The notes beneath the pieces are model-generated. The model was not told the origin of the DNA, did no database searches, and worked only from the letters and a program-made list of their open reading frames with translations. Shown one piece after another: positions 52,601 to 64,000 of a stretch of 64,000 nt of DNA (positions within the stretch are counted from its first letter, which is position 1; each line of letters begins with the position of its first letter). The DNA is taken from NCBI RefSeq assembly GCF_008831285.2, contig NC_045139.1, positions 13,126,354-13,190,353 of the forward strand, written 5' to 3'. The stretch comes from Nymphaea colorata. Its lineage: Eukaryota; Streptophyta; Magnoliopsida; Nymphaeales; Nymphaeaceae. Position numbers and translations under genes: made by a program.

Positions 52601-54247
52601 ATTTCTGGTTTTTCGATGCAGTGTCTCGGTCCAATTAATATTGACGTTGTAGAATAGAATGCTCAAATCGACTGGTGGAAAGGAGGGGGGGTGCCTAGGC
52701 CGTGGCCACTCCAACTACTTGAAAAAAAAAAATTACATTACAAAAATCGAAAAATTTTGGTTCGGTAATGTATTTTTTATATTCAGATTTAGTTTGGCCC
52801 TACCTGGATGATAAGTTCGATAGACCGTTTGGCCCACCCCCGAAAGAAATCTTCGCTTTGCCCCTGATTAGAATAACATGATTTGATGAGGATAATATAG
52901 AAAAGAAGTTAGATGAAGAAAGCGTAGTATGGTAGAGAAGGAAGGAAGGTGGTAGAGAAGGAAGGAAGGTGCAGCTCGCGTTACGTGTGGGTATTTGTTT
53001 ACCTGATCAGCAAAAGTACTCCACATCGCCTTTACAAAGGCAGAGAGAAAATGAACAACTTAAAAGGTGGGCCTGTAAATTAAGCAGGAAGTAGATTGGG
53101 GCATATGCTGTCTAAAATTAAGATATATATACCGGAAATGATGATGGCCATTTGGCAAATTTCAGTTAATTAATTGCTGTAATTAAACTGTGGAAGGCGT
53201 CGATAGATGCATCCACTGCAGGTATTCCCTAACCTTCGGCGGTGCCCTCTCCTCTCGATCGGTGAGGTAGGGATCAGGGAGACCTTTAGAAAAGTTACAC
53301 GTACTTGCTTATATATTTAAGATCCAAAAGTTACATCTAGCTCGACTCAGGAAATTAATCTCTAACCTTCGCCTACCTATATAGGTATAGGGAGGGAGAC
53401 CTTTGGAAAAGTTACATGTACTCCTTCACATAGTTAGATATTCGAAGCTTAACAGGAACCTCTGATGGCCATCCTCTTAGTAACACAGGGAAGGAGACCA
53501 TTCGGAAAGTGCCATGTCTGTTAACATTCTTCATGTACGTAGTTAGAGACAACAAAATATACAGGACTATCAAATAATGAAGGACTCATTGTAATTCTGA
53601 ACTTACTTGATAGGGTCATTTTTTGACGTTGAGCATTTAATTTGAAGGGCATCAACTGAAAAAGAGACTTTTATATATTCTGCACCTCACTAGTCCAACA
53701 TTCTTTGTCTAGCTAGTTTACTACGTTTGAATGGCGCCTGCACTTATTTGTATTGTAAGCTTTGCAAGCAACTCGCACATATCCCCTTTCACATGCATGC
53801 AATTTGTTTGGCACGAATAGTACCTGACATAATTGAAATTCTTGTTAACCACTGCGACTACTGCGTGCAACTGATGGCGTAGACACAGGTTGGCTAGCGC
53901 AACAATGTTATCCTTGGGTCAAACGTGCTATCGGTTGCTTTAAATCCAGAACAATTGCATTTTCTACTAGCAAGCAATTCGTGCAAGTGATAGTTCTGAT
54001 ATATAGGAGTACTGGTCGAAACATCAACAGTAATATCAAACTGAACTGATGGCCTGATTTTTTTTTTTTTTGAAAAAAAAAATTATAGTGGCATCTACTC
54101 TTAAAAACTAATAAAACGGCACTCCATTTATTCATTTATTTATTTTTGTAGTGGGCTCACTTTCCTCACATTCAATTCGGATTAGCTTCGGAAGGCAACA
54201 AACAAGCTAAACTTGATGAACCTTTTTACGTGGAGGCGCTGCCATGA
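49139..54247 (+). CDS. YAB2: YABBY transcription factor, YAB2-like
   Basis: Nuclear DNA-binding regulator of the YABBY family, which promotes abaxial identity and blade growth in leaves and floral organs. Six exons: 49139-49207, 50324-50446, 50808-50934, 51326-51374, 51680-51755, 54152-54247; 540 nt, 179 aa, all GT-AG with consistent phases. The N-terminal C2C2 zinc finger uses Cys15, Cys18 (CSFC), Cys39 and Cys42 (CGHC). The HMG-like YABBY domain spans about residues 107-159, with [19 protein letters not shown] and [16 protein letters not shown]. The end, [10 protein letters not shown], together with NMGALLP after the finger and a short Ser-rich linker, points to the YAB2 clade; YAB5 is the main alternative, while CRC and INO fit less well. 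Departures from the usual consensus are HIQFGL for HIHFGL and ISHKEAF for ISHREAF. Intron 5 is 2.4 kb. The start is the only ATG giving the conserved N-terminus. Confidence 0.92.
49208..50323 (+). other. Intron 1 of YAB2
   Basis: Begins GTACAG and ends TTGGCAG. Contains a (GA)n run at 49572-49598 and a CT run at about 49834-49851. First introns of YABBY genes often carry regulatory sequence, but no specific site could be recognised here. Confidence 0.7.
51756..54151 (+). other. Intron 5 of YAB2
   Basis: Begins GTAAGA and ends TTTTGTAG, splitting the YABBY domain before WAHFPHI. It contains dispersed repeat copy C, a short (CA)n at 51931-51948, and a partly repeated stretch around 53240-53510 (GGGAGACCTTTGGAAAAGTTAC-like units in three diverged copies). 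Confidence 0.7.
52668..52868 (+). repeat. Dispersed repeat copy C
   Basis: Shares with 4630-4793 the order TAGGCC-TGGCC, A run, AATGTATTTTTT, TTTGGCCCTACCT or TTTGGCCCTATCT, and CGCCCCTGATT/TGCCCCTGATT. Located in YAB2 intron 5. Confidence 0.6.
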
Positions 54248-54598
54248 CTCAATCTTTTCAATAAGTACTGCAAGCACATAGGTGCAACTTAATATTTCCT
54301 TTTTCAATGTTTTAATTAGATCATTGCGGATCACTCGGGGATCCCCAAGACGCCATTACTTGCCAGTTTCTTATTGATCTTATATATTGCTTCCATCTTG
54401 CACCGTGATGACGATTTGTTCCATAAATGTGATTAATATTTTTCCTTGTATGAAGTTGTCATTTTTATCATGTACTTGGATAATAGTTCAAAAATAAATG
54501 GATTACCCGCTTTGTTAAGCAGTAACGAAATTGAATTCGATGGAAGATATGTTGCCTCGATTTATTCTTGACAGGCGTGTAGTTCAATTTCATATCAT

Positions 54599-54684
<86 letters not shown>

Positions 54685-57600
54685 GCAGCATAATAGACCG
54701 GGCGGTTTATAGTCATGGACGTACATTCATAAGTTTATGAGCTGTCAATATATAGACTAACGTACATATATAGTAGTCTTCGACTCGTATATAAGTAGCT
54801 AGACTGGGAGAAGGTGAAAGGCAGCCCAATGCGAAACTTTTGTAAAAAATGAATTGTCTGAGGAGGGGCGATCAGCTGCAAAATATTTATGTGTACGTGC
54901 ACTTGGAGTTCTCTTGTCGGAGAGTGACATTTTTGCAGAAAACAGAAGATGGCAAGCTCGGGGTAAGTTTGATTAATTGAGGAACAGTTTTCTACCAAAA
55001 GGGCCGAGCTCTCTGTCCTCCGACCGCCATTCCCTTTTCCGTCTTTAATTCCAACTTGTCGGAGAAGCTTAAGGTTGAAAGAGGCAAACCCCATGCATGC
55101 TTAGGTCTTTACATACCAACATCATAATATGAGCCAGGTTAGTAAGAACTGACCTCAAGGAGAGAAGGACAAGGTCCAAAACCTGGAAAAATCTCATGAC
55201 TTCATCTGGATTTGGAAACAGAGCACCCAGGGAAGGTGGTCAGGATAATCCAAAGGAATAATTCTGTTAGGGATTAGGCATGTAACTGCACCTCCGCCGG
55301 TTTTTGTACGTAAGAATCTGATATTTTAAGTAGTCGACAAGACTAAACGCATGCATGTAACATTAATTGAGGGTCATAAGCAATATTGCTTCGTAGATAT
55401 AAATGACCGTCAGAATCAACTAAAACATGAAAGCTGTAGGGGTACTGGAGAAAAGGGCCAGCTACGCGCATCAGGGGTCGACCTGTATATCTTTGCTCTA
55501 ATTTATTGATTTCTAGGAGCACGTTAAGCAAGAATTTGTCTGCACTTTTGGGCATTTATGCCTCTGGCAGATGCCAACTTCGCCCCATGAGTGATGAGTC
55601 TCATACCGCGAAGCTAAATTAACAAATTTTGAAAGCCGAGCTGCCGAATCTATCATCCGATCTAGCAGTTGTCTTCATGCATGCACATGTACTATGTACA
55701 TGTACGTAGTTTATGCCTTGGCGTCTGGCATGAATCTTGAATAACAGACTCTCAGGATCACAAAATTCATGTCGACTGATCAGAAAATAGTCGCTGCATG
55801 TTCAGCGACAGCCTGCTAAAGTATCATGAACTCGGCCTCCCCGTTCTCAAAGAAAGAAAAGGAAGGCAAGGAGGTCCAGAGCTCGCATATCTCGAAAGAA
55901 GAAAACAACTATGACGGGGCGACGATGGCCAGTTTTACACGTACGACTCTGTGGTGCAAACTGCAAAAAAATTCAAAAGTTTCGAATGGCGATCATAATG
56001 CACTACTCGACTGGGTAGCACGAACTACAGCATGTCTTATCAGGATAAACATATTTAAATCAGGTAGTAAGCGCGAGAATCTCGAAAATATGGGTTTACA
56101 GCACACACAGAAACACGCTCTTTTTCTTTCTCTTGCTCTCTCTATTTTCGTTGCTTCCAACTTGCTTGCACATTGGGAAGGAGCTTCGGCAAAAGATGTT
56201 GGTTTAGGAGGCCGGGACCGTTGGTTTTGCTCGAAAGTAGCCGAACAGTCACCGTCATTTAATTAATGAAGGCAGTGAGGGGGGAGTTAGGGTGACCCCA
56301 CCCCACCCCACCCCACCCAGACGGCAGGCCGAACCCCCGCCCTATCTGCACATTTAATGTGGAGATATCGAGTGACGCGGTTGGTCCTACAACTGCACTG
56401 CGCTGCTCCAGTCCTTGTGATTCTTACATAACCGCTGGGTCGAATTGCAAACAACGGCAGACAGCATCAGCTCCAGCTTCTTCTCCTCCTATCTCCTTTT
56501 TTTAAAAGCTTTTCATATTTTCTCCTTTTCAGGCGCTACGATTCTGTGCTTGTCACTTCACATCATCACATAAATACTACTGCGAACGTCTTTTTTTCCA
56601 CCTTTTAGTGCCTTCTCTACAGTGAGAGGTAACATTCAGCTCTGAAAAAGAGAAAGAGAGAGAGAAAGGGGAGCAGCGTGCCGTTGCAGCTTTGTCATTC
56701 ACACGTCAACTTCGTCCGACTGCCTAGTATGAAAGTTCGTGCCTCCTCGTCCCCCGGGAAACCGAATGACATCTCCCCCTTCCTTCCCTTCAACGTCTTC
56801 CTCTTCTTCTTTCTCCCAAAGGAAGAAAAGAGTATATATCCTCATGTTTGGCCCTCTGGTCCTTTCGTGTATCATTTTACCGTAAAGCAAAGTATTATAA
56901 GTCAGCGAAAAGACATGTTGAGGCACACGATGCTTATTACAAATAAATTCCGTTCCGTAAAATTGTTCAGAGGAAATCCCATCCCTTGCACTCTTCATTG
57001 CTACTAGACAGAGACATGTGCAGGTCATTGTGATATAAAACCTTTGGGACAAGCAGCTCAACTTCCAACCCAACTTATGAACATGGTCGAACGGCCAAAG
57101 CACAGAATAAATCTCAGCTTCGTGTCGGTGGGGTGTCCGCACTTGCACCATCCTCCACGAAATCCGGGAGACTCCGATAATACGCAGTGTTTTTTTTTTT
57201 CCTTGATTAATTTTTGTCTCTTCCCACGCGTAGGCTAGCTCCTGGAGAAATTAAGAGCCCAGCATAGCAACACCAGCAGGAAGACCCAAATTAATTAAAT
57301 TAAGCTGTCATCGCTCTCTCCTCAGGCTTACTTTAATTTCTGTCCATTTAAGGAGAAAAGAAAATGAAAATCTTTTAATGCCGGGGAGTCGAGGATTTTC
57401 CCCAACAATACAAAACAACAGTCGTTGCCAGCAGGGCCAATAGAAGACAGCTAGGGTTATAATAATGAGAGGAAGAAGACAAAGACAACGGAAAAGAAAA
57501 TCTAATTGTGATCATATTTGGGGGGCCCTATTTAATAATGCAGAGGGAAAGCATGAAGTGGCGACAAGCTTTGGGGAAATGAGAGAGAAATGATGGGGGG

Positions 57601-60243
57601 GAGGTAAAGGAGCTCAGGCGTGGCCTACTCGTGTACACAATCTGAAACGTCAATTCTTGCTTTTAATGAGGAACACGCTTCTCCACGACGCTTTTTTACC
57701 GTCAGGAGGCGTTCGCCTTGTTTAGCTCTGCAGATCTCCCCACCTCTCGCTGAAGGGCGAATCAAGTTAAGTAATATCGAGATAGGCCTTAATTTGTGTC
57801 GATCCTCCTCCTGCGACTTTGCTTTAGGCCAAAAGCACAATGCCGTCTTGCTAATAGCGAGTACAAACGGTTTGGGCTGTCAAGACCCTCTTTGCAAATC
57901 CATGCATGAAATTGTAAGTTTTAATTGAACATTACCCACCCCCAACATCGGATGCACTCTCTGTTTTAAATACCCACGATGGTAGCAACTATGTTAGAAA
58001 GAAAAGCTACATCAAGGATAAGTATAACTAGACTCCAACGTCAATCCTTTTCATTTTCCCTTCATCCTTGGTAATTACTACCCACTACTTCAAGGACTAG
58101 CCAGCAACCATCAAGATGCATGCCGTGGAGCACAACGGCACAGGTATCTCAGAGAAGAGATCTTGGCGAACGAGGCCTATCTCTCCGAGCAGGCCCGGAC
58201 AACACCCTGTCCATGTGATTGATCAGCTGTTCCAACAGCTGCAAGTTTACCAGCCGTAGGAAAAGAAAAGAGATCCATCGGCATGCATAGCTTGGCGTGG
58301 CCACCTTCCAAATATGACCCTCGGGCTCCGGGGAGGGGAGCTTCTACCCTTCTCCTACCACAAAGCCCTCATCCTTGCGCCCCGAGGATCCGTCCAAGAT
58401 TTGACGCTTCTGCCATCTCCAATTGCTCACCTCCCTGCTCCTTGTTGAAGAGCTGTCTGCTCCATTACCTATATATGCTAGCTCCTCCTCCTCCTTGAGT
58501 GAGAACGTCCCACAGTTGAGTATTTCGACCATATAAGGAGCTTCTCTCTCTTGCCGCATGGTTTTCATCAGGATTGAGATTGGATGTTTGAGCCTCTTTG
58601 AGTATAGCTCCCCAAAGCCAGCTTCATTCATGTCATGCAGGTCCGTCAAACCCAACCCTCCTCCATCAGTCCATGGATCATGAATGACGATACTTCACTG
58701 ATTCCCAGTTGTACCCAAGAATCTCGATCGAGACCCAGACCAATACACAGGAGACCCAGAGAAGACCGATTTAGCAAGAGTTAACCTACCATCTCTATAC
58801 ACAGACTCCAAGGCCTCGACGATTCAATTCAGTCTCCGACTTAACGCGATCCCGGTTTTTTCTAGTTGGGGACCAACCCCCGAATAATCTCGTTGGTCTT
58901 ACATGCACAGAATACACCATCCAAACTTATGTCTCTATTTGAATATAGAAACGCAAAATTAAGCGGCTGGTTCTTTGAAAGTCTCCAATTCAGTTTTTCT
59001 CTGTGTCGCTACTCTGTCAATTCCAACTCTGGGCTCTCAGCGACGCAACATCAATTTTATCCGTCACCACCTGCTACTGCAACTCTCCTGTTCCCTACTA
59101 CCGAAACCAGCTGCCCATGCGTTACGTACGTAGATGCCCGGGAAGCTGCAGTCACTGACGGGAGAAAAGGGAATGAAAAGATCCATGTACCAAAAGCACG
59201 AGCTTTAATATGAAAATTGCGCTTGTCTTGGTTTTAATCCATACGTAAAGCTAGTTCTATACAAATTGGATTTCAACAAGAACCAATATTTGGATTTTAT
59301 GCCAATGACTCCAATCAGAAAATAACGGATCTCCAACTACGACTGAAAATAGCAGATCTATTGGAGCAAAAATTCCCTTCCAGGCGAATTTCCTTCTAGG
59401 CACAAAAGGGAAGAGACACCCTCTCCAAAGAGGGCGAAGCCCTTCCTCTCTGCTCCTACACTTGATAGAGAGCAGTATACCTGCCAACTAGAACATCAGA
59501 CATTCAATATTATCAATTCAAAAGAACAAGGTGATCCAATAATTCAACCAACTATCCTACCTAGAAATAACTGTTGATCAAAACAACACAATCCATTCGT
59601 TTCCACCCTCAAGACGCGTACAAACTTCAAACACAATGAGCCATCCAAAACAGGAAGGGTTGAGAGGAACCCCTTTAAACTTGTTACCGTACAATCGAAT
59701 CCCAGTCTATACTCGCGGTCCCGGGCGTCCTCATGGGCCTGACAGTCAGGGGGGGTTCATCTTCCTTCATCCTCGTATGTGGGCATGTGTGTTGAGTGGG
59801 TGTGTGCGCGCGTGGGAGCGTGCGCGTGGAGAGAATGAATCCCTTCTGAAAATAGAAAGATGGAATAGCCTTGCTTACGAGGAACGCGGGAAAAATTTTA
59901 CATATTAGAATAATATGAGACCTCTCATACAAATAATACCAGTACAAGTAGGCTAGTAGCGAATTGTTTATGGTACAAAACAACAGGCTAATACAAACAA
60001 GTTTTTGGATAAATCCTACGACTGAACCATCAAAATTGGAAACAGACGGTGAAAAAAATGTAGCCACCATAGAAACAGGCAACAAATCACAAAGACTGGT
60101 ACTCTCAACTTTGGTAAAAGCCGACACCGCTGAACTTTCACGATGATGATGATGTGATCGGGTAGAATAAAAAGAAATATACCACCCACACCACCAGTAA
60201 ACCAAATGCTTGAGACCTTTATAGGGAAGAGAAATCGAAAACA
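54248..60243. other. Intergenic region between YAB2 and NUP1
   Basis: No gene is supported. The longest frames are 146 codons at 55826-56266 (+) and 150 codons at 56699-57151 (-); neither has a recognised domain, and the second runs through CT-rich sequence. The last few hundred bases before 60243 should be the 3' flank of the convergent minus-strand NUP1 gene. Confidence 0.6.
54600..54681. repeat. Compound (CT)n(TA)n microsatellite
   Basis: About 16 CT units followed directly by about 25 TA units, 350 bp after the YAB2 stop codon. Confidence 0.95.
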
Positions 60244-63200
60244 TTACTTTTTGCGACTTTTATCTCGCTTCATCCGTAAAAATTTCCGACCAGATTTATC
60301 ACCACCATTTGTACCCAACGAGAAGCTACCACCTGCAAATTCTAAGCTACCACCACCAGCAGCAAATGGAGAGGGTGCCGGAGGGGTTGACCCGCCTTGT
60401 GGAGCACCAAATGAGAAGACGGGCTGACCTGCAGGTGCACTGGGGGAACCGAACGTGAAATTCGATGAAGCTGATGAGGTCATGGTAAATGCTGGAGTTA
60501 CAGCCATAGATGCCTGGACCGTGTCCTCAGCCATGCTGTCCTCGATGTTCATCTGATCATTCCCTGGTGACGCAGAAGCAAATGCCATTAAAGGCTGAGC
60601 TGGAGCTGGTGCTGTTTTTGAAGCAAAACCTATGGATGGTGCTGAAGATGCAGATGCCGTGAAAGAAAATAATGACCCTGTTGAAGCAGAACTACCACCA
60701 GAGGAGCCAAATGCAAATGGAACGCTGTTGGAAGAAGTTGATGCTCCAAAAGAAAATGCACTGGCTACTGGAGAAGATGCAGCACCTGCTCCAAAAGAAA
60801 ACGCAGTAGTAGATGGAGAAGAAGCACCGGGTGACAGCCCAAAAGAGAAACTTGTGCCCACGGAGGAAGAGGAACCAGCCGAAGGTGTTCCAAACGAAAA
60901 GGATGCTGTTGACGATGATGTAGTGGTAGAACCGACTGATGAGCCACCAAAAGAAAACCCTGTTGTTGCAGGGGATAGAGATGCAGAAGCGCCCTTTGAT
61001 GACCCACCAACAGAGAAACCGGCTGTGAACGCCGGTGATGTATTAGAACCCACTGATGGTGCACCAAATGAAAACCCTGTTCCACAAGACGAGGATGTAG
61101 CAGCTCCCATGGATGACCCACCAGCAGAAAACCCTGATGTTGATGATGGCAATGTAGAAGCACTCACTGATGACCCACTGAAAGAGAACCCAGTCGACAA
61201 AGCGGACACTGTCGCACTTGTTGTAGCCCCAAAACTTCCAACTGCTGAAGACAACGAGGCAGAACCAGAAGAAAATCCACCAAAGGAAAACCCAGTTGAT
61301 GCAGGGGACGAGGACGAAGTAGTGACAGCTGATGATCCTCCAAAGGAGAACCCTGCTGTTGAAGATCCAGCACTAGCAGCTGATCCTCCAAAAGATAAAC
61401 CTGACGTTATTGAAGCAACACCAGACGATGATCCTCCAAAAGTAAATCCAGAACTTGCAGGTGAGGGAGAAGAAAATCCAGAACTAAACAAGGACTGAGA
61501 TTGGCTACTAGATCCAAATGAGGCAGATAGAACTGTAGACGATGATGAAGTTGTTTGGTCAACTGCACCAAAAGAAATGGAACCTAATGATGAAGAACTA
61601 ATCGCCGGACCAGAACCAAAAGATGAACCAAAGAGAGAGCTGCCAGACGCAAAAGTTGAAGCAGAACTTAGGCCAAAGGTCGGCAATGAAGCAGATGAAC
61701 TAAACTGACTTGTACCACTGGGTCTGGTATCCTCAACAGGCGTACCAGTACCAGCCTGAGGCTGAAGGTCAACAGGGGGCACAGTAGAACCAAATGCAGA
61801 GGCAGAGATCTGTAACCTGCCACTAGCAGATGTGGTGGTGTGAGATTTTTCTGACATTATAGGAGAAGCTGATCCATTCTTGCCAAGTACTGATAGGTTC
61901 TCTGATACTTTTGGTGTCAAATCTGACAGGTCAGGCCTAGATGATAATGGAGAAGAACTTGCACCAGAAGCTGCATACAGGTTTCCAGTACTAAACTGGA
62001 TGCTGCTAGAGGCTGATGGCAATGCGCTGGAGGTGGTGATGGTGGTGGCGTTAGAAACAGCAGAGAAAGGTGCCAATGGAGCAAATGATCCTTGAGATGC
62101 AGAACAGCTAAACTTTGAAGATCCGCTGCTTAAATTGGGAATGGATGATGTACCAAAGCCAGACAGAATACTGGAAGAAGATACGGAAGAAACTGCAGGA
62201 ATAGCAGTTTCATCTACTCTCTGTTCAACATCCTTATACGACCCGAAGTTTGTCTGATGAGCTAAAGTTTTCAAATCAGCAACAGTTTCACTGCAGCATG
62301 ACAAAAAATGTTGGTTATTTAGGGAGGATAATTTAGGTTCACATAATGACAAAATGTTCTCCCCAAATACAAGACACAAAATCATGCTAGCATTAAGACG
62401 AGTATATACTCCAATCACTTCATTCACCATGCTACAAGCTTACCCGGATGCTGCAACTTTATCTGTCCTTATCTTAAAACATGGAGCACAACATACATAT
62501 ATACGTCTGTTCTTTTGTGTGTGTGTATGTGAACAGCAGACAACTGCCCTAAATTATGCAAACGTTTGGGGCCTGATGCATCAAAGTAGACAAGCCCCCA
62601 CCATGTCACCTTTGGGTCAATGTAACTGATTATTCACTGGTTTTTTTCCACGTTTCAACAATTCCAGCTTACAAATAAAGGCATCGAGACAAATCCAATG
62701 AATAGCTTTTGAAACCAAAATTTGAAAAACTGACCTTGAACCAGTTTTAGTTTCACCGCAAATAATCTTACTTAAAGCATCAACTCCAACAGAATCACCG
62801 CAAATATTCTTACTTAAAGCATCATCTCCAACAGAAGTCATGGCGATACTTGGAATCATGGAACTCTTTACAATGGCAGGTTCCTTGGTTTCAACTGGCT
62901 TGTCATACACTGGGAGTGGCTGCACTGGCAGTGGTACAGCAAGCGTAGAGGATGGCTTAGAACAAGAGTTTAATGGTGGCACCACAGAAAAGGTAAAATT
63001 TGAGGCATCATGAATAGCAGTTCCATTAGTAAACAAGGGACCTATAGCAGTAGCAGGCTTCTTTTCAGGAGGATAACACAAAGGCTTCTGAGTGGAATTT
63101 TCAGAATAAGGCTTTTCTTTTTCTATTTGGGCAAGAGATTTTGCCGAGACATCACCAACATTGCAGCTATCCTCATCCATCTGCATAGTAAGATATAAAC

Positions 63201-64000
63201 TATAAGACCAAAAATACTGACAACAGAACTCCAGAATTCAAAAAGAATAACTAATTTACAATCAAAATGTAAGTAACCAGCCATCAAAATCTAAAGAAAG
63301 AAGGCATATTGCGAATCCAAGAAGAATGCATATACAAGAAAGGCAGTTATTTTGTTTAGCTGATCTTTCCATTTTGGCTGCAAAACCTATCTCCTAGAAA
63401 GAGAAATCATAATGAAGTTACACAACTGCAAACCTCGGGTGCAGCCATTTGAAAGGGTCGCCTAGTTTGAGGATGTCTCTCAGCACTGGAATCTGTACTC
63501 ATCTTACCAGAAAGAGAATCAGCAAAATTTGAAATCCCATTAGTTAAACCACCTTTAGAAGGTGCTTTAAAGGCTTTCTCAGAGGTTCCAGCAACAAGCC
63601 CATTCTCTTCCATCCTGTCTTTCTTCGCAATATGAAACGATTTCCCAAAACTATCAGAACCATTTGATGCAATGACCTGTCGATCAGGCACCTTTGCCAT
63701 GTCTATGTCCTCCATGCTTCTGAGGGCCTTCCCACCCAACATACCAACTGTCAATTTAGCAGGTGATTTCTCTCTTGCAATAGCTAACTGCAATTCAGTT
63801 GATTTCTCCTTTGGAGATGGCGCCGTTTTATCAACCTCTTCCAGTATTTTCCTAGCTCGTTCACTAGACTGAGGAGGAACAAAAGCAAAATTTGCAAGTT
63901 CACATTTGTCATCACCATTTTGAACAGCCAGACTACTTGTAGAAGAATCACATTTTTGGAAAGGCATCTGGATAGGTTTCTGGAATGAAGAAACAGAGCT
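60244..64000 (-). CDS. NUP1: FG-repeat nucleoporin NUP1/NUP136-like, C-terminal part (partial)
   Basis: Nuclear-basket nucleoporin, the plant counterpart of vertebrate Nup153; the FG repeats bind transport receptors. Three exons on the minus strand: 64000-63434 (5' end outside the window, frame open at the edge), 63180-62735, 62290-60244, with GT-AG borders and consistent phases; 1019 residues are visible. The first visible exon has ERARKILEEVDKTAPSPKEK, a segment typical of NUP1 proteins. The last exon is a Ser/Gly/Ala-rich FG domain with nine FSFG cores, two FTFG, one FAFG, and degenerate units such as FSVG and FSAG. It ends in a basic tail, GRKFLRMKRDKSRKK, as the family does. The repeat units are short and similar, which creates a long open frame on the opposite strand. 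The 5' exons, needed for full length (about 1300 aa in the Arabidopsis protein), are not seen. Confidence 0.9.

Noticed and set aside
55826-56266. 146-codon plus-strand frame
   Set aside because: No domain recognised and no exon partners or splice structure; kept only as part of the intergenic description.
58344-58655. 103-codon minus-strand frame starting GLTDLHDMNEAGF
   Set aside because: Weakly resembles the tail of LINE reverse transcriptases (GGLG-x-L-x-x-MN), but no YADD box or other LINE motif is nearby.
60632-61498. 288-codon open frame on the plus strand, acidic and Pro/Glu-rich
   Set aside because: It is the antisense reading of the FSFG repeat exon of NUP1; the repeat structure and codon use keep the opposite frame open.

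Overview
The window is nuclear DNA of a flowering plant. Genes are split by canonical GT-AG introns of up to about 4 kb, intergenic DNA is AT-rich, and there are many TA/GA/CT microsatellites and transposon remnants. A YABBY gene (seed-plant specific) and a plant-type NUP1/NUP136 nucleoporin fix the kingdom; nothing here identifies the species.

Layout: 1-16.2 kb holds no gene I can support. It contains repeats (a tandem 202-bp duplication, a cluster of ATCGTACGAT palindromes, MITE-like elements) and one decayed methyl-CpG-binding-domain-like N-terminus. A HAD-family cytosolic 5'-nucleotidase gene (+) runs from 16.46 to 24.29 kb in nine exons; exon 4 carries a one-base frameshift in a G run. 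A complete ubiquitin-specific protease gene of the UBP8 type (+, 13 exons, 900 aa) runs from 27.68 to 42.89 kb. Its intron 8 contains a recent, internally deleted Ty1/copia element with a perfect 5-bp target-site duplication, and its intron 3 carries two hairpin repeats. From 42.9 to 49.1 kb no gene is supported. A six-exon YABBY transcription factor gene of the YAB2 type (+, 179 aa) occupies 49.14-54.25 kb. From 54.3 to 60.2 kb no gene is supported. The right edge (60.24-64.0 kb, minus strand) holds the last three exons of an FG-repeat nucleoporin of the NUP1/NUP136 type, whose 5' part lies outside the window.

The four genes belong to unrelated pathways (nucleotide breakdown, deubiquitination, leaf and organ polarity, nuclear pore) and are not a functional cluster. 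I found no convincing new biological system. The points most worth a second look are the frameshift in the nucleotidase, two tiny upstream ORFs abutting the UBP8 start, the structure of the deleted copia element, and a candidate TIR transposon of unassigned superfamily in nucleotidase intron 4. All exon joins were made by eye from splice signals, reading phase and family conservation.
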